Assembly: GCA_002862085.1 (NCBI GenBank)
Contig: PKCK01000024.1
Span: forward strand, 1-54,139
Source: Planctomycetota bacterium
Lineage (GTDB): Bacteria; Planctomycetota; UBA1135; GCA-002686595
DNA: 54,139 bases
Direction: 5' to 3'
In this document: one piece after another, positions 22,227 to 30,995 of the stretch
How the letters are laid out: every line of letters starts with the position of its first letter
How positions within the stretch are numbered: position 1 is the first letter of the stretch
Made by a program: the position numbers and the translations under genes
The notes under the pieces: model-generated
Seen by the model: only the letters and a program-made list of their open reading frames with translations
Told to the model about the DNA's origin: nothing
The model's database searches: none

Positions 22227-25118
22227 TCAGGGTTCGCGGCTCAGGCTCGAGCCGCGTCGCCCGCCGTCCATCGAGCGGATCAGGTCACGCCCGACGGCGG
22301 TCATCTCGGCGAGTCGTTCGGTGAGGGCGCTGTCCTCGGGAGTCGCCGCTGGAGCGTCGTCGTCCACGGTGGGCTCCACCGTGATGCGCCGCGCGTCGAC
22401 CTCGCCGAGGTCGTCCACGCGGCTGTCCCCGATGACGATCCGGGAGCGGCGATCGGCCCGCAGCGCGACCCCGTTGCCCTCGAACCGGCACTTGTGGACG
22501 TGGGCCGTACCGCCGCCGTCGTAGCGCCAGTTCTTGTTGTAGGCGTTCACGCCGATCTCGCCGCTGTTCAGGACGTCGCTGTTCACGATGATCGCGACCG
22601 ACTTGTCCTTGGACTCGATCCCGCGCAGGCAGCCGTCGAAGAGGGAGTTGAGCACCACGAGCTGGCTGTCCTCACCCACGGAGATTCCCTTGTCGCCGCT
22701 CCCGACGAATCGCGTGTCGCGGACGGTCGCGATCGCGGTCATGAGATCCACCGCGTCGTTCCCGCTGCGGTCGAACGAGCACTCCGCGATGACGACCTCG
22801 CTGATGTCCATGTCGAGCGCGTCGGCGAGGGAACGGCGGAAGACACACCGGTGGAAGGTGACGCTCGAGTAGACCCCGTGGACCATGTCGTCCACGACGC
22901 GGCTGTCCTGGAAGGTGCAGTCCTCGACCAGCACGTCCTGGACTCCGTGGATCGAGAACATCGCGCTGTACTCGGCGAGCGGCTGCTTCCAGCCGCTGCC
23001 CTCTCGGAACACGCAGTGCGAGAAATGCGATCCGTCGGAGCCATCTCCCTTGATCGCGACCACGCCCCAGGGGTCCTGGCCTTCTTCGAAGGGGATGAAG
23101 GAGATGGGACGCTCCGCGGTACCCCGCGCGAGGACGCGTCCGCGGAAGAGCACGTTGGCGCCGGGCTTGAGCCTGAACGTCGCTCCGGCTTCGACGATCA
23201 CGTCGCCTTCGACGATCCGATCGCCGTCGATCACGACCTCGCCCGACATGGTCACGGGCGCCACTCTGCGCTCGTCGCTCGCCACCAGCTCCATGGGGCC
23301 GTGGTTCAGGCCGGTGATCTCGTCCGCCGGCTGCGCCGACTCCCAGCGATCCGAGCCCGAGCGCCTGCAGCGGACGCCGATGAGCTCGCCGCTGAACGCT
23401 TCACCGACCGCGGTCGGCGAGGCGCCGTCCGCGGTGGATCCAGGACGCGTCGCCATGACCAGCTCGTAGCGCGCTGGCTTGATCACGAGGCCGTTCTCGT
23501 GGGCGTACGAGGGATCCATGGTGACGATCGACGGCTGGTGACGAGCGAGGAGCGCGGCGTCCACGAGGACGCGGTTCCCCGAGACCGACAGGAGCCCCGT
23601 CACGTCGTCGGATTGCGGCCCGCTCGTGTTCTCCCAGCGCAGCGAAGCGGTCAGTGGAACGCCGATCGGACCGGAGAAGTTCAGCTCCAGCTGCTCGACC
23701 GGACGCCGGCCCTCGACCTCGAGCTCGAGGTGACCGGGAGGGCCAGCGCGGAAACGCACCAGAGCGCCCGAATCGACGGCGTGAATCTCGCGGATCTGCT
23801 CGAACGTCGTCTCGACGGCTTCGACGAGGTCGGCCATCGCGGCTTCGACCTCGCCGGAGCTGACCATCTCGACCTCGGTGACGAGGTGGCCGTCGAGCTC
23901 GAGCGCAGGGCCAAGTCGGTTCACGAGTTCGCGAGTCTCAGCGAGGAAGGCCCTGTCGATCCCGCGCGCGAAGAAATCAGCGAAGGCGCGGGAGCGCGCG
24001 CGCAGGAAGTCCGCGTTGCGGAACAGCGCGGCGTGGAAGGGGCTCGTCATCACGTCCGGGCGATCCTTGCTCGTTCCCGCGCGGCCCCAGAGGGCCAGAG
24101 GGTGCCACCCGACCGGATCCCACACGATGGGTACGAAGCACGTCTCCCACGGGTCGTAGTACAGGCGCCAGTTGTGGAGCGAGTCGGTGTGGACGCAGCA
24201 GGCGAGCGACTCGAAGGCGGAGAACCGCCCGAAGGCCTCGAGGTCGACGAGCTCCGAGAGAGCCCGCTGGCCCGCCTCGTCCCTGGCGTCCTCGATGACG
24301 CGGATGAGCCGCTCCAGCGGTTCGAGCGCCTCCTCGGCGAAGTGGTTGTTGACCGCAGCCTTGGTCCACACGCCCGGGTGATCGAAGAGCATGTTCTCGA
24401 TGCCCTGGTAGGCGTCGCGGCCGACCAGCTCACCGGAGTAGAGGTCGCCGGGCATCTTGCCGTGGCGTCGGATCGTGGACTCCTCCAGCTGCTCCGTCAG
24501 GATGAAGACACCGAGGTTCTCACCGTTCAGCGCGACGTTGACGACCTCGGCCTGCGGTGAGATCAGCCCCATGAGCGACGCGAGGCGATAGCTCAGGTAG
24601 TTGTTGAGCAGGCCGGTCGTGCGCGGGGCGACCAGGTTGAACTTGCGCATTCCCTTGTAGAGCGCGCCGCGCTTGGTCTTGACCCGCCAGGACTTCTTCC
24701 AGAACCCCCAGTGGTAGACGTTGTCGCCGCGGTAACGCAGGTCCACCTCCTGGACCGCGCCGCCGTGGAACAGCCCGCCCTCGACGTACTCGAATCCCGA
24801 GTGGGGCAGGTTCGAGTCGAGGCGCTGGAGCGCGCCGTCCGTCGCGTAGAGGTGGACCGTGTCGAGGCCCGTCGCGGCCAGCCGATCGCCCGTGCGCCAC
24901 TCCGTCCCGACCAGCGCGGCGGCGCGCAGCATGTGGTCCTTCTCGAGCTGGCCCACCGCGAGGAGAGAGAGATCCTGGCTCGTGTTGTGACGGACGGTGA
25001 AGTCCCGCCAGCGTTCCAGCGTTCCCTGGAGCCACAGACCGAACGCCACGACGACCGGCAGGGTGAGGATCCAGCTGCGCTGCCACAGCCTCCTCCATCG
25101 TCGTGCACCGGCCTTCAT
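22227..25118 (-). CDS. CotH kinase-like protein with C-terminal right-handed beta-helix
   Basis: 963 residues from ATG 25118; a single N-terminal hydrophobic segment at about 15-32 anchors it. Residues about 90-420 are the CotH kinase-like domain: VDLRYRGDNVYHWGFWKKSWRVKTKR, KFNLVAPRTTGLLNNYLSYRLA, VNVALNGENLGVFILTEQLEE and NWRLYYDPWETCFVPIVWDPVGWH. CotH proteins are atypical kinases that phosphorylate proteins such as spore-coat components. The expected WD motif is present, but part of the usual Asp-x-Asp is Asp-Pro. Residues about 620-900 are a beta-helix with Phe/Cys-rich coils (SHCVFREGSGWK, VEDCTFQDSR, HRCVFRRS). The gene starts 10 bases after the upstream helical-protein gene and forms an operon with it and DUF4956. 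Confidence 0.92.
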   Translation of the reverse strand: MKAGARRWRRLWQRSWILTLPVVVAFGLWLQGTLERWRDFTVRHNTSQDLSLLAVGQLEKDHMLRAAALVGTEWRTGDRLAATGLDTVHLYATDGALQRLDSNLPHSGFEYVEGGLFHGGAVQEVDLRYRGDNVYHWGFWKKSWRVKTKRGALYKGMRKFNLVAPRTTGLLNNYLSYRLASLMGLISPQAEVVNVALNGENLGVFILTEQLEESTIRRHGKMPGDLYSGELVGRDAYQGIENMLFDHPGVWTKAAVNNHFAEEALEPLERLIRVIEDARDEAGQRALSELVDLEAFGRFSAFESLACCVHTDSLHNWRLYYDPWETCFVPIVWDPVGWHPLALWGRAGTSKDRPDVMTSPFHAALFRNADFLRARSRAFADFFARGIDRAFLAETRELVNRLGPALELDGHLVTEVEMVSSGEVEAAMADLVEAVETTFEQIREIHAVDSGALVRFRAGPPGHLELEVEGRRPVEQLELNFSGPIGVPLTASLRWENTSGPQSDDVTGLLSVSGNRVLVDAALLARHQPSIVTMDPSYAHENGLVIKPARYELVMATRPGSTADGASPTAVGEAFSGELIGVRCRRSGSDRWESAQPADEITGLNHGPMELVASDERRVAPVTMSGEVVIDGDRIVEGDVIVEAGATFRLKPGANVLFRGRVLARGTAERPISFIPFEEGQDPWGVVAIKGDGSDGSHFSHCVFREGSGWKQPLAEYSAMFSIHGVQDVLVEDCTFQDSRVVDDMVHGVYSSVTFHRCVFRRSLADALDMDISEVVIAECSFDRSGNDAVDLMTAIATVRDTRFVGSGDKGISVGEDSQLVVLNSLFDGCLRGIESKDKSVAIIVNSDVLNSGEIGVNAYNKNWRYDGGGTAHVHKCRFEGNGVALRADRRSRIVIGDSRVDDLGEVDARRITVEPTVDDDAPAATPEDSALTERLAEMTAVGRDLIRSMDGGRRGSSLSREP

Positions 25119-25128
25119 GGGGGGAGGA

Positions 25129-26238
25129 TCAGCGCGCGCCGGAGAGGGAGGCCAGCTGCGCGCGAGCTTCTTCGGCGCGAGCGCGAACGCGCGAGCTGTC
25201 GGGCAGGATGGAGATCGCGGCGCGCGCTGCGGGAGTCGAGGCCGCCTCGCCGATCCACAGAGGCAGCCGATCGGCCTGGAGCACGAAGCGCCCACGAAGG
25301 GGCCGGTCGCGGTGAGCCTCGGGCAAGGGAACGATCACCCAGGGATCGGAGTCGCCCTGGACGTAGAGGGAGTCGTCGTCGATGTGCAGGCCGCTCCTCC
25401 GGAGGCCGCCGGGCGGGATGGGGATCCTGATCGGCCGATCGTCCTCCAGGACGGCGAGGCGGGGGGCCCCGTAGGCCAGGTGGCTCCTCGCAGGCGGGTC
25501 CAGACGAAGGAACCGCGCCGCCTCGGGGAGCTCGAAGCCGACGGCCGTGATCGCGCCGTAGCGCAGGGCAGCCACGTCGAGGCGGCGCTCCGCGGACCAT
25601 TCGCCGTCTGGACTCCACCAGACCCGCCAGCGGCGGGTGACCCCCTCGAGGGACTGCTCCGGCCGCAGCGCGCGCTCCAGGTGACGGACGAGTACGTCCG
25701 CGGCGAGCGCATCCTCACCAGCGGCGCGCGCGCAGTCGTGATAGACGCGCGCGATCGCGCCCAGCTCCGGGAGTCTGGAGAACAACTTCTCGAGAACCTC
25801 GAAGCCCTGCCGACGCGTGCTCTTCGCCGCGCAGAGCCGGCGGCCGAACCAGAGCCGGCCGGTGACATCGTTCTCGTTCTGCTGGAGCAGCTCCTCCCCG
25901 GTCTCTCGCGCGGAATCGAGATCACCCGCATCGAAGTGCAGGTCCGCGAGGAGCCTCAGCGCCTCGCACCGGACCTGGAACCTCCGATCGGCCTTTCGAT
26001 AGGAGCGCAGCTCGTCCGTGAGCACCTCCAGCTCCTCGATCGCCTCGTCCCGATCCGTCCGTGAGAGCGCGCGCAGCGCCGAGAGACGCTGTCGCACGCC
26101 GTCCACATGGGCGCTCGTCCACCTGGCGTCCACGGCCTCGACGAGATCCGGGCGCCAGGTCCAGACGGTGGCCGTCGCCACCGCGCCCATGGCGAGGACG
26201 AGCAGCAGGAGGAGGCCGAGGTTCGCCAGGAGCTTCAT
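25129..26238 (-). CDS. membrane-anchored helical (TPR-like) protein of the DUF4956-CotH operon
   Basis: 369 residues from ATG 26238. One N-terminal membrane helix (residues about 5-27) is followed by a helical segment at about 45-200 with spacing like tetratricopeptide repeats (ALRLLADLHFDAGDLDSARE, GRRLCAAKSTRRQGFEVLEKL). The C-terminal half is beta-rich with acidic and Trp residues and no recognised domain. It is probably a periplasmic protein fixed to the inner membrane. It lies 49 bases after the DUF4956 gene and 10 before the CotH gene, so it likely acts with them, perhaps as an adaptor for an envelope-modifying kinase. No enzyme motif was seen. Confidence 0.8.
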   Translation of the reverse strand: MKLLANLGLLLLLVLAMGAVATATVWTWRPDLVEAVDARWTSAHVDGVRQRLSALRALSRTDRDEAIEELEVLTDELRSYRKADRRFQVRCEALRLLADLHFDAGDLDSARETGEELLQQNENDVTGRLWFGRRLCAAKSTRRQGFEVLEKLFSRLPELGAIARVYHDCARAAGEDALAADVLVRHLERALRPEQSLEGVTRRWRVWWSPDGEWSAERRLDVAALRYGAITAVGFELPEAARFLRLDPPARSHLAYGAPRLAVLEDDRPIRIPIPPGGLRRSGLHIDDDSLYVQGDSDPWVIVPLPEAHRDRPLRGRFVLQADRLPLWIGEAASTPAARAAISILPDSSRVRARAEEARAQLASLSGAR

Positions 26239-26287
26239 GGAGACGCGGCGCGGGCCCCCTGGGCCGGCACCAGGAGGACGCCTTCGA

Positions 26288-26995
26288 TCAGTAATCGACG
26301 TCGTTCTTCGAGACCACCAGAACCACTTCGGAGACGCCGTCCGCGTCCTTGATCGACTGGACGAAGCCCTCCGGCGAGGTCTCCTTCTCGAGCTGGATGT
26401 CGTAGGTCAGGCTGAGCTGCGAACCGTCGCCGGAGGGCTCGATGTGCAGCAGGCTGGAGCGCTTCGCGCCGTCGTTGATGCGGTTGAGGTAGACGGAGCT
26501 GTCCTTCGACTGGTCGAAGGCGAAGCGCAGGACGAACTCGCTCTTGTAGAGGGCGCCGAAGTTCGTCTGGTGCATCATCCAGGCCGCGAGCGAGACCACG
26601 GCCGTGCCGAGGCCCGCGAGCACGTAGGACGAGGTCCCCGCGGCCATGCCGACGGCGAGGGCGGCGAAGACGAAGGCCGTGTCGCGCGTGTCCTTGACGA
26701 CCGTCCGGAAGCGGATGATCGACAGCGCGCCGACGAGGGCGAACGCGCGAGAGAGGCTGCCGCCGATGACCATCATCACGATCGCGACGATGATCGAGAC
26801 GAGGATGATCGTCTGGGTGAACGACTGGCTGTACGAGAGTCCCTTGTGGGTCGCCCTGTAGACCAGCGCCACGACGGTTCCGAGCACCGTCGCGAGCCCG
26901 ACGTTGAACGCCATCTCGGGCGTCGAGTACTTGAAGAGGTCGGCCGCGCCCTGGGAGAGCGGGTTGCCGGCCTGGAGCAGGAAGGGGATCGACAC
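26288..26995 (-). CDS. DUF4956 family membrane protein
   Basis: 235 residues from GTG 26995, chosen because VSIPFLLQAGNPLSQGAADLF looks like a genuine N-terminus while further upstream codons are Arg/Pro-rich. The DUF4956 core is unmistakable: four membrane helices and the signature GALSIIRFRTVVKDTRDTAF with VFAALAVGMAAG. After the helices, a cytoplasmic beta-alpha domain ends KDADGVSEVVLVVSKNDVDY. DUF4956 genes commonly sit beside CotH kinases and VTC-type polyphosphate polymerase domains. Here CotH is present two genes downstream but no VTC gene is seen. Its role is unknown; a transport or membrane-support function for the envelope kinase is inferred. Confidence 0.88.
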   Translation of the reverse strand: MSIPFLLQAGNPLSQGAADLFKYSTPEMAFNVGLATVLGTVVALVYRATHKGLSYSQSFTQTIILVSIIVAIVMMVIGGSLSRAFALVGALSIIRFRTVVKDTRDTAFVFAALAVGMAAGTSSYVLAGLGTAVVSLAAWMMHQTNFGALYKSEFVLRFAFDQSKDSSVYLNRINDGAKRSSLLHIEPSGDGSQLSLTYDIQLEKETSPEGFVQSIKDADGVSEVVLVVSKNDVDY

Positions 26996-27582
26996 GTCGA
27001 CGTGGGAGGCTGAGGATCCTCCACGAACACCGTGCAGTGGCGCTCCGCGGCGGATGCTGGGTGAGCCGGCCTGTCTCGGTGCGGGCCGTCGTGGGCGTGG
27101 AACGAGACAGACTCGATCGAATCGTACCCGCCTCGAGGAGCCTGAGCGTCCTGCAAACGGAGCGCGAAGGATGAGGGGGCGATCCTGGGCCTGCCGCGCT
27201 CTCCCGCCGCCGAGGGCGCGGACCACGGAGTCCAGCGGATCCCGGCGAGGCGGCGTGACCCGCTCCTCACGAGCGCGCAGGGCCGGGCCTCGAGAGGTGT
27301 GCTCGAGCGAGGGAGCGCGTTCGAGGCGACCGGGCGCCGTTCCGGTCCCGGCGGCGCGCGGATGCTCGCGGCCGCGGGGCGCGCCGGCCTCGGCGTCGGA
27401 CAGGGAGGTCGATCCCGGGAAGAGCCGGTCGACGCACATCGGAGCGGCGCGGATCGCGCGATGACCCTCCACGGCTTCGAGGCGATCGGTCGGAGCGCCA
27501 AATCCGGCGCAGGCGGGCGCTTCACACCTCGTCAGCGCCAAGTCGTTACCGTCTGCGGCCGCCCCTCGGGGGCCACGCACCC
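26996..27582. other. 587-base intergenic region between DUF4956 and queC
   Basis: This is a divergent promoter region for the DUF4956 operon (minus) and queC (plus). Open frames exist on both strands but give Arg/Pro/Ala-rich sequences with no domain, signal peptide or hydrophobic pattern, as expected for chance frames in this base composition. No tRNA, clear sigma70 promoter, riboswitch or repeat could be recognised by eye. Confidence 0.5.
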
Positions 27583-28308
27583 ATGACCCGATCCGATCGC
27601 CCTGCTGCCGTCTGCCTCGTCAGCGGCGGCATGGACTCCGCCGTGGTCCTCGCAGAGGCCGTCGCACGCGGATTCGACGCCCACGCGCTCTCCTTCCGCT
27701 ACGGCCAGCGCCACGAGGTCGAGCTCGCAGCCGCCGCCAGCGTCGCCCGTGCGCTCGGCGCTGCCGATCACCGCATCGTCGACGTCGACCTCTCGGCCCT
27801 CGGCGGCTCGGCTCTGACGGACGCCATCGACGTACCGAAGGGCCGCGCGGACGAGGAGATCGGCGAAGGGGTGCCCGTCACCTACGTCCCGGCGCGCAAC
27901 ACCGTCTTCCTCGCCGTGGCCCTGGGTTGGGCGGAGGTCCTCGGTGCCACCGACCTGTTCGTCGGGGTCAACGCCGTCGACTACTCCGGCTATCCCGACT
28001 GCCGGCCGGAGTTCCTGCGAGCCTTCGAGAGCCTCGCGGGCCTCGCCACCGCGGCGGGGGCAGAGGACGGCGCGCGTTTCACCGTGCACGCTCCCCTCAT
28101 GGAACTCTCCAAGGCGGGCATCGTGCGCCGCGCGTCGGAGCTCGAGGTCGATCTCGGACTGACTCACACCTGCTACGACCCCGTCGTGCGAGACGGACGG
28201 GTCCTCGCGTGCGGGCACTGCGACGCCTGCATCCTGCGCCTCGCGGGCTTCCGCGAGGCGGGCGTCCAGGATCCGATCCCCTACGCGAGCGAAGGAGGGC
28301 GGCCGTGA
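27583..28308 (+). CDS. queC: 7-cyano-7-deazaguanine synthase
   Basis: 241 residues from ATG 27583. The PP-loop motif SGGMDS is at 14-19, followed by [46 protein letters not shown] and the zinc site (Cys of HTCYDP, then the three Cys of [11 protein letters not shown]). It converts 7-carboxy-7-deazaguanine, ammonia and ATP to preQ0 for queuosine in tRNA. Full length. The stop overlaps the GTG of mazG. No queD/E/F gene and no obvious preQ1 riboswitch is nearby. Confidence 0.97.
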   Translation: MTRSDRPAAVCLVSGGMDSAVVLAEAVARGFDAHALSFRYGQRHEVELAAAASVARALGAADHRIVDVDLSALGGSALTDAIDVPKGRADEEIGEGVPVTYVPARNTVFLAVALGWAEVLGATDLFVGVNAVDYSGYPDCRPEFLRAFESLAGLATAAGAEDGARFTVHAPLMELSKAGIVRRASELEVDLGLTHTCYDPVVRDGRVLACGHCDACILRLAGFREAGVQDPIPYASEGGRP

Positions 28309-29204
28309 GCGACGCGCAAGAGCGCGAGCGTGGGACGCTCCCCGTGCCCGAGCCTGCGGCGGCGGACGATCCGCGCGTCCTCCAGTTCCGGCGGCTCCTG
28401 TCGCTCATGGACGCGCTGCGTGGTCCAGACGGCTGCCCCTGGGACGCGGCGCAGACGGAGGCCAGCGTGGCGCCCTGCGTCGTCGAGGAAGCCCACGAGC
28501 TCGCCGAGGCCGTGGACGACGCGCCGCCCGCCACGCGCGCGGCGGAGGCCGGCGACGTGTTGACGGCGCTGGCTCTGCTCTGCCGCGTCGCGCAGGACGA
28601 AGGCTCCTTCGACATAGGCGTCGCGGCCGGACTCGCGGCGGACAAGCTCGTGCGGCGGCACCCGCACGTCTTCGCGAGCGCGGAGGTGGACGGAGCTGAC
28701 GGCGTCGTGCGTTCCTGGGAGGAGATCAAGCGGGCCGAGCGGGAGGAGGCAGGGGAGACGGACACGAGCGCGCTCGCCGGCGTCCCGCGCGGCCTGCCTG
28801 CCCTCCAGCGAGCCGCGCGCACGTGTCAGAAAGCCGTCGCGGCGGGCTTTCACTGGAAGGACGCGCGCGGTGCTCTGGCCAAGCTCGAGGAAGAGCTCGA
28901 CGAGCTGCGCGAAGCTCTCCCTGTGGAGCTGCTCGCGAGCGCAGCGCGCCCCGACCTCCCGGAGGACGGGCCGGCGCGTGCCGCGATCGAGCACGAGCTC
29001 GGCGACGTGTTGATGGCAGCCGCCTTCCTCGGCGGCTACCTGGGGCTCGACTCCGAGGGCCTTTGTCGCCGCGCCATCGCGCGCTTCGACGATCGGTTCC
29101 GGCACATGGAGAGCAGCCTCGGCGGGAGCCTCGCGGGCCGCACCCTCGACGAGATGATGGACGCGTGGCGCGGCGCGAAGGCGGCCGAGGCCGAGGGGAC
29201 CTGA
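28305..29204 (+). CDS. mazG: nucleoside triphosphate pyrophosphohydrolase MazG
   Basis: 299 residues from GTG 28305 (GTGA overlap with queC). Two MazG helical domains: the first with [28 protein letters not shown] and EAGDVLTAL; the second with [11 protein letters not shown] and [14 protein letters not shown]. The EExxE and ExxD metal ligands are present in both. It hydrolyses NTPs to NMP and pyrophosphate, cleaning the nucleotide pool. Between the domains lies the usual [18 protein letters not shown] linker. Cytoplasmic. The coupling with queC suggests one transcript. It converges on the sulfatase gene 117 bases away. Confidence 0.95.
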   Translation: MSDAQERERGTLPVPEPAAADDPRVLQFRRLLSLMDALRGPDGCPWDAAQTEASVAPCVVEEAHELAEAVDDAPPATRAAEAGDVLTALALLCRVAQDEGSFDIGVAAGLAADKLVRRHPHVFASAEVDGADGVVRSWEEIKRAEREEAGETDTSALAGVPRGLPALQRAARTCQKAVAAGFHWKDARGALAKLEEELDELREALPVELLASAARPDLPEDGPARAAIEHELGDVLMAAAFLGGYLGLDSEGLCRRAIARFDDRFRHMESSLGGSLAGRTLDEMMDAWRGAKAAEAEGT

Positions 29205-29321
29205 TCAGCGAGCCGGTACTCGACCCCGATCAGGACGCCTTCGGGCCCGGGGTGACCGAGGTCGGGAGCCTGGCGCGATGGAGCGCGCCTCCGCGCGACC
29301 GCTCGCGCGGCGGGTGCTCGC

Positions 29322-30575
29322 TCAGGGGAGATCGGGCAGGAGCTCCGCGAGCCGGTCGGCGAGGGCGCGCGCGGTGGGCGCCGGGGTGGCGCCGAGCAGG
29401 TTGACGGTCTCGAAGGGGTCCCGCTCGAGGTCGTGGAGGCGCTCGCCGCCTCCCGCGCCGTCGTCCACGTACTTCCAGCGCGTGGTTCGCACCGCGCGGA
29501 ACGTCGGGACGTTCTGCGTGAGGCCGGGGAAGCCGAACTTCGAGACGGTGAGGTGGGTCCGCGTCGGAGCTCCTCCCGGATCGGCGAGGAGGCGGGCGAA
29601 GGAGACGGAGTCCTCGGCACCGCGCGGCGGCGCCGGGGCCGCCGCCAGCTCGACGATGGTCGCGAAGAGGTCGGTGACGTGGACCAGTCGATCGCACTCG
29701 GCACCCGCGGCGACGCCCGGTCCGGCCACGATGAGCGGCACCGCGAGCCCACCCTCGTAGGAGCTGCCCTTGATCCGCCCGGGGAGGAACGGCGGCGCCG
29801 TCGTGTTCAGCGGCGAGCCGTTGTCGCCCATCACGATGACGTAGGTGGTGTCGAGGTCGATCTGGTCGAGCAGCCGACCGAGGAGCGTGTCGAGCGACTC
29901 CACCATCTGCAGGTGGAGGAAGCGGGAGCTGCCGGGGCCCTGAAGGGTCGGGTGCAGGAACGCGGGCGGCTCGTGGAAGGGGGCGTGGGCCAGCCACGGG
30001 CAGTAGTAGAGGAAATAGGGCTCGCGCTGGTTCGCGACCACCCGCACGGCCCGCTCCGCGAGCGCGAGGGGGTAGTACCCCACTCGCGTCTGGAGCGCTC
30101 CGTTCACGTTGTCGGTCCAGGTGAAGTACTGGTTGGGCCCGTCCCAGCCCGCGAAGGCGTCGAAGCCGAGCGTGCTCGCATGGAGCGCGGCGTCGGCCGT
30201 GTCGGACAGATGCCACTTACCGAGGCTGATGGCCCGGTGCTCCGGGAGAGCCGCGGCGATCGTGAACTCGTCCCGCGCCAGCGACGAGTCGACGCCGTCC
30301 CCGGCGCGGATGACGGAGCCGATCCCGGTGCGCTCCGCGAGGCGGCCGGTCAAGAGGGCTGCGCGCGTGGGGCTGCACGACGAGTACGCCCATGCGTTGC
30401 GGAACAGCGTTCCCCGCTCGGCCAGTCGATCGAGGTGGGGCGTGGCGGCCGGCTGGGGGTGGACTCCGTACGCGGCGACCTTGTCACGTCCGACGTCATC
30501 GAGGAGAACGACGACGAAGTTCGGCGGCGCGGGCGTGCCCTGCGCAGCGCCGAGGAGCAGCAATGAGGCGAACAT
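29322..30575 (-). CDS. exported formylglycine-dependent sulfatase
   Basis: 417 residues from ATG 30575, which begins a signal peptide (MFASLLLLGAAQG); ATGs at 30644 and 30668 would add a long Arg-rich tail. Sulfatase motifs: PNFVVVLLDDVGRDK (metal Asp pair), the formylglycine site SSCSPTRAALLTGR with Cys67 in the CxPxR sequence, KWHLSD, and MGDNGSPLN. The enzyme hydrolyses sulfate esters, probably of sulfated polysaccharides, outside the cytoplasm. It needs a formylglycine-generating enzyme, not seen here. It resembles the arylsulfatase-type enzymes abundant in marine Planctomycetota. Stand-alone gene. Confidence 0.93.
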   Translation of the reverse strand: MFASLLLLGAAQGTPAPPNFVVVLLDDVGRDKVAAYGVHPQPAATPHLDRLAERGTLFRNAWAYSSCSPTRAALLTGRLAERTGIGSVIRAGDGVDSSLARDEFTIAAALPEHRAISLGKWHLSDTADAALHASTLGFDAFAGWDGPNQYFTWTDNVNGALQTRVGYYPLALAERAVRVVANQREPYFLYYCPWLAHAPFHEPPAFLHPTLQGPGSSRFLHLQMVESLDTLLGRLLDQIDLDTTYVIVMGDNGSPLNTTAPPFLPGRIKGSSYEGGLAVPLIVAGPGVAAGAECDRLVHVTDLFATIVELAAAPAPPRGAEDSVSFARLLADPGGAPTRTHLTVSKFGFPGLTQNVPTFRAVRTTRWKYVDDGAGGGERLHDLERDPFETVNLLGATPAPTARALADRLAELLPDLP

Positions 30576-30995
30576 CTTGGAGAGCAGGTCGGCGCGCGGC
30601 ACGGCGCGGGCAGCGCGCTGGCGCGGACACAACGTATCAGTCATCGGTTTTTCGCGCGAACGGGGCATGGCCCGTCACTCCGCCGTGCGATGCCAGCTCC
30701 GCGCGGCCGCGGCCGCCGGCAGATCGCTCCGACACCGAGCCGAGCGCGGTGGCCACGCCGTCGGGCGTCGATGCGCTCGAACGCGTCGCCGGGCGCCCCC
30801 TCGAACCTCGCTCCGTCGTGCTCCGGATCGTGACAGCCTTCGTGGGGACGGCCGCCCTCGCGGCGCTCTCCCCGACCCGGCGTCCCACGTCGTCGCGGTC
30901 GTCCGTGCGAGGGCCTGACCTGCGGTTCCCACGGAGGCGGCGAACGAGCGGAGAAGTGCGGCCGATGGCGGCGTGAGTGGCAGTAGGCTGCGGCG
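30576..30995. other. 420-base intergenic region between the sulfatase and PhoD-like genes
   Basis: A divergent promoter region for the two exported enzymes. Besides a weak small frame (30749-30976) nothing was recognised. No RNA gene, repeat or clear promoter element stands out. Confidence 0.4.
30749..30976 (+). CDS. possible small protein, 75 residues
   Basis: The frame runs from GTG 30749 to TGA 30974-30976, 19 bases before the PhoD-like start. It contains one hydrophobic stretch (VVLRIVTAFVGTAALAALS) between charged ends, as in a single-pass membrane protein, and an Arg-rich tail. The codon pattern has G/C third positions. A frame on the other strand is about equally open, so this may be chance. 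No family is recognised. Confidence 0.3.
   Translation: MATPSGVDALERVAGRPLEPRSVVLRIVTAFVGTAALAALSPTRRPTSSRSSVRGPDLRFPRRRRTSGEVRPMAA

Noticed and set aside
26996..27582. Frames on both strands in the DUF4956-queC gap
   Set aside because: Arg/Pro/Ala-rich, no signal, helix or motif, and no ribosome site. Treated as noncoding.
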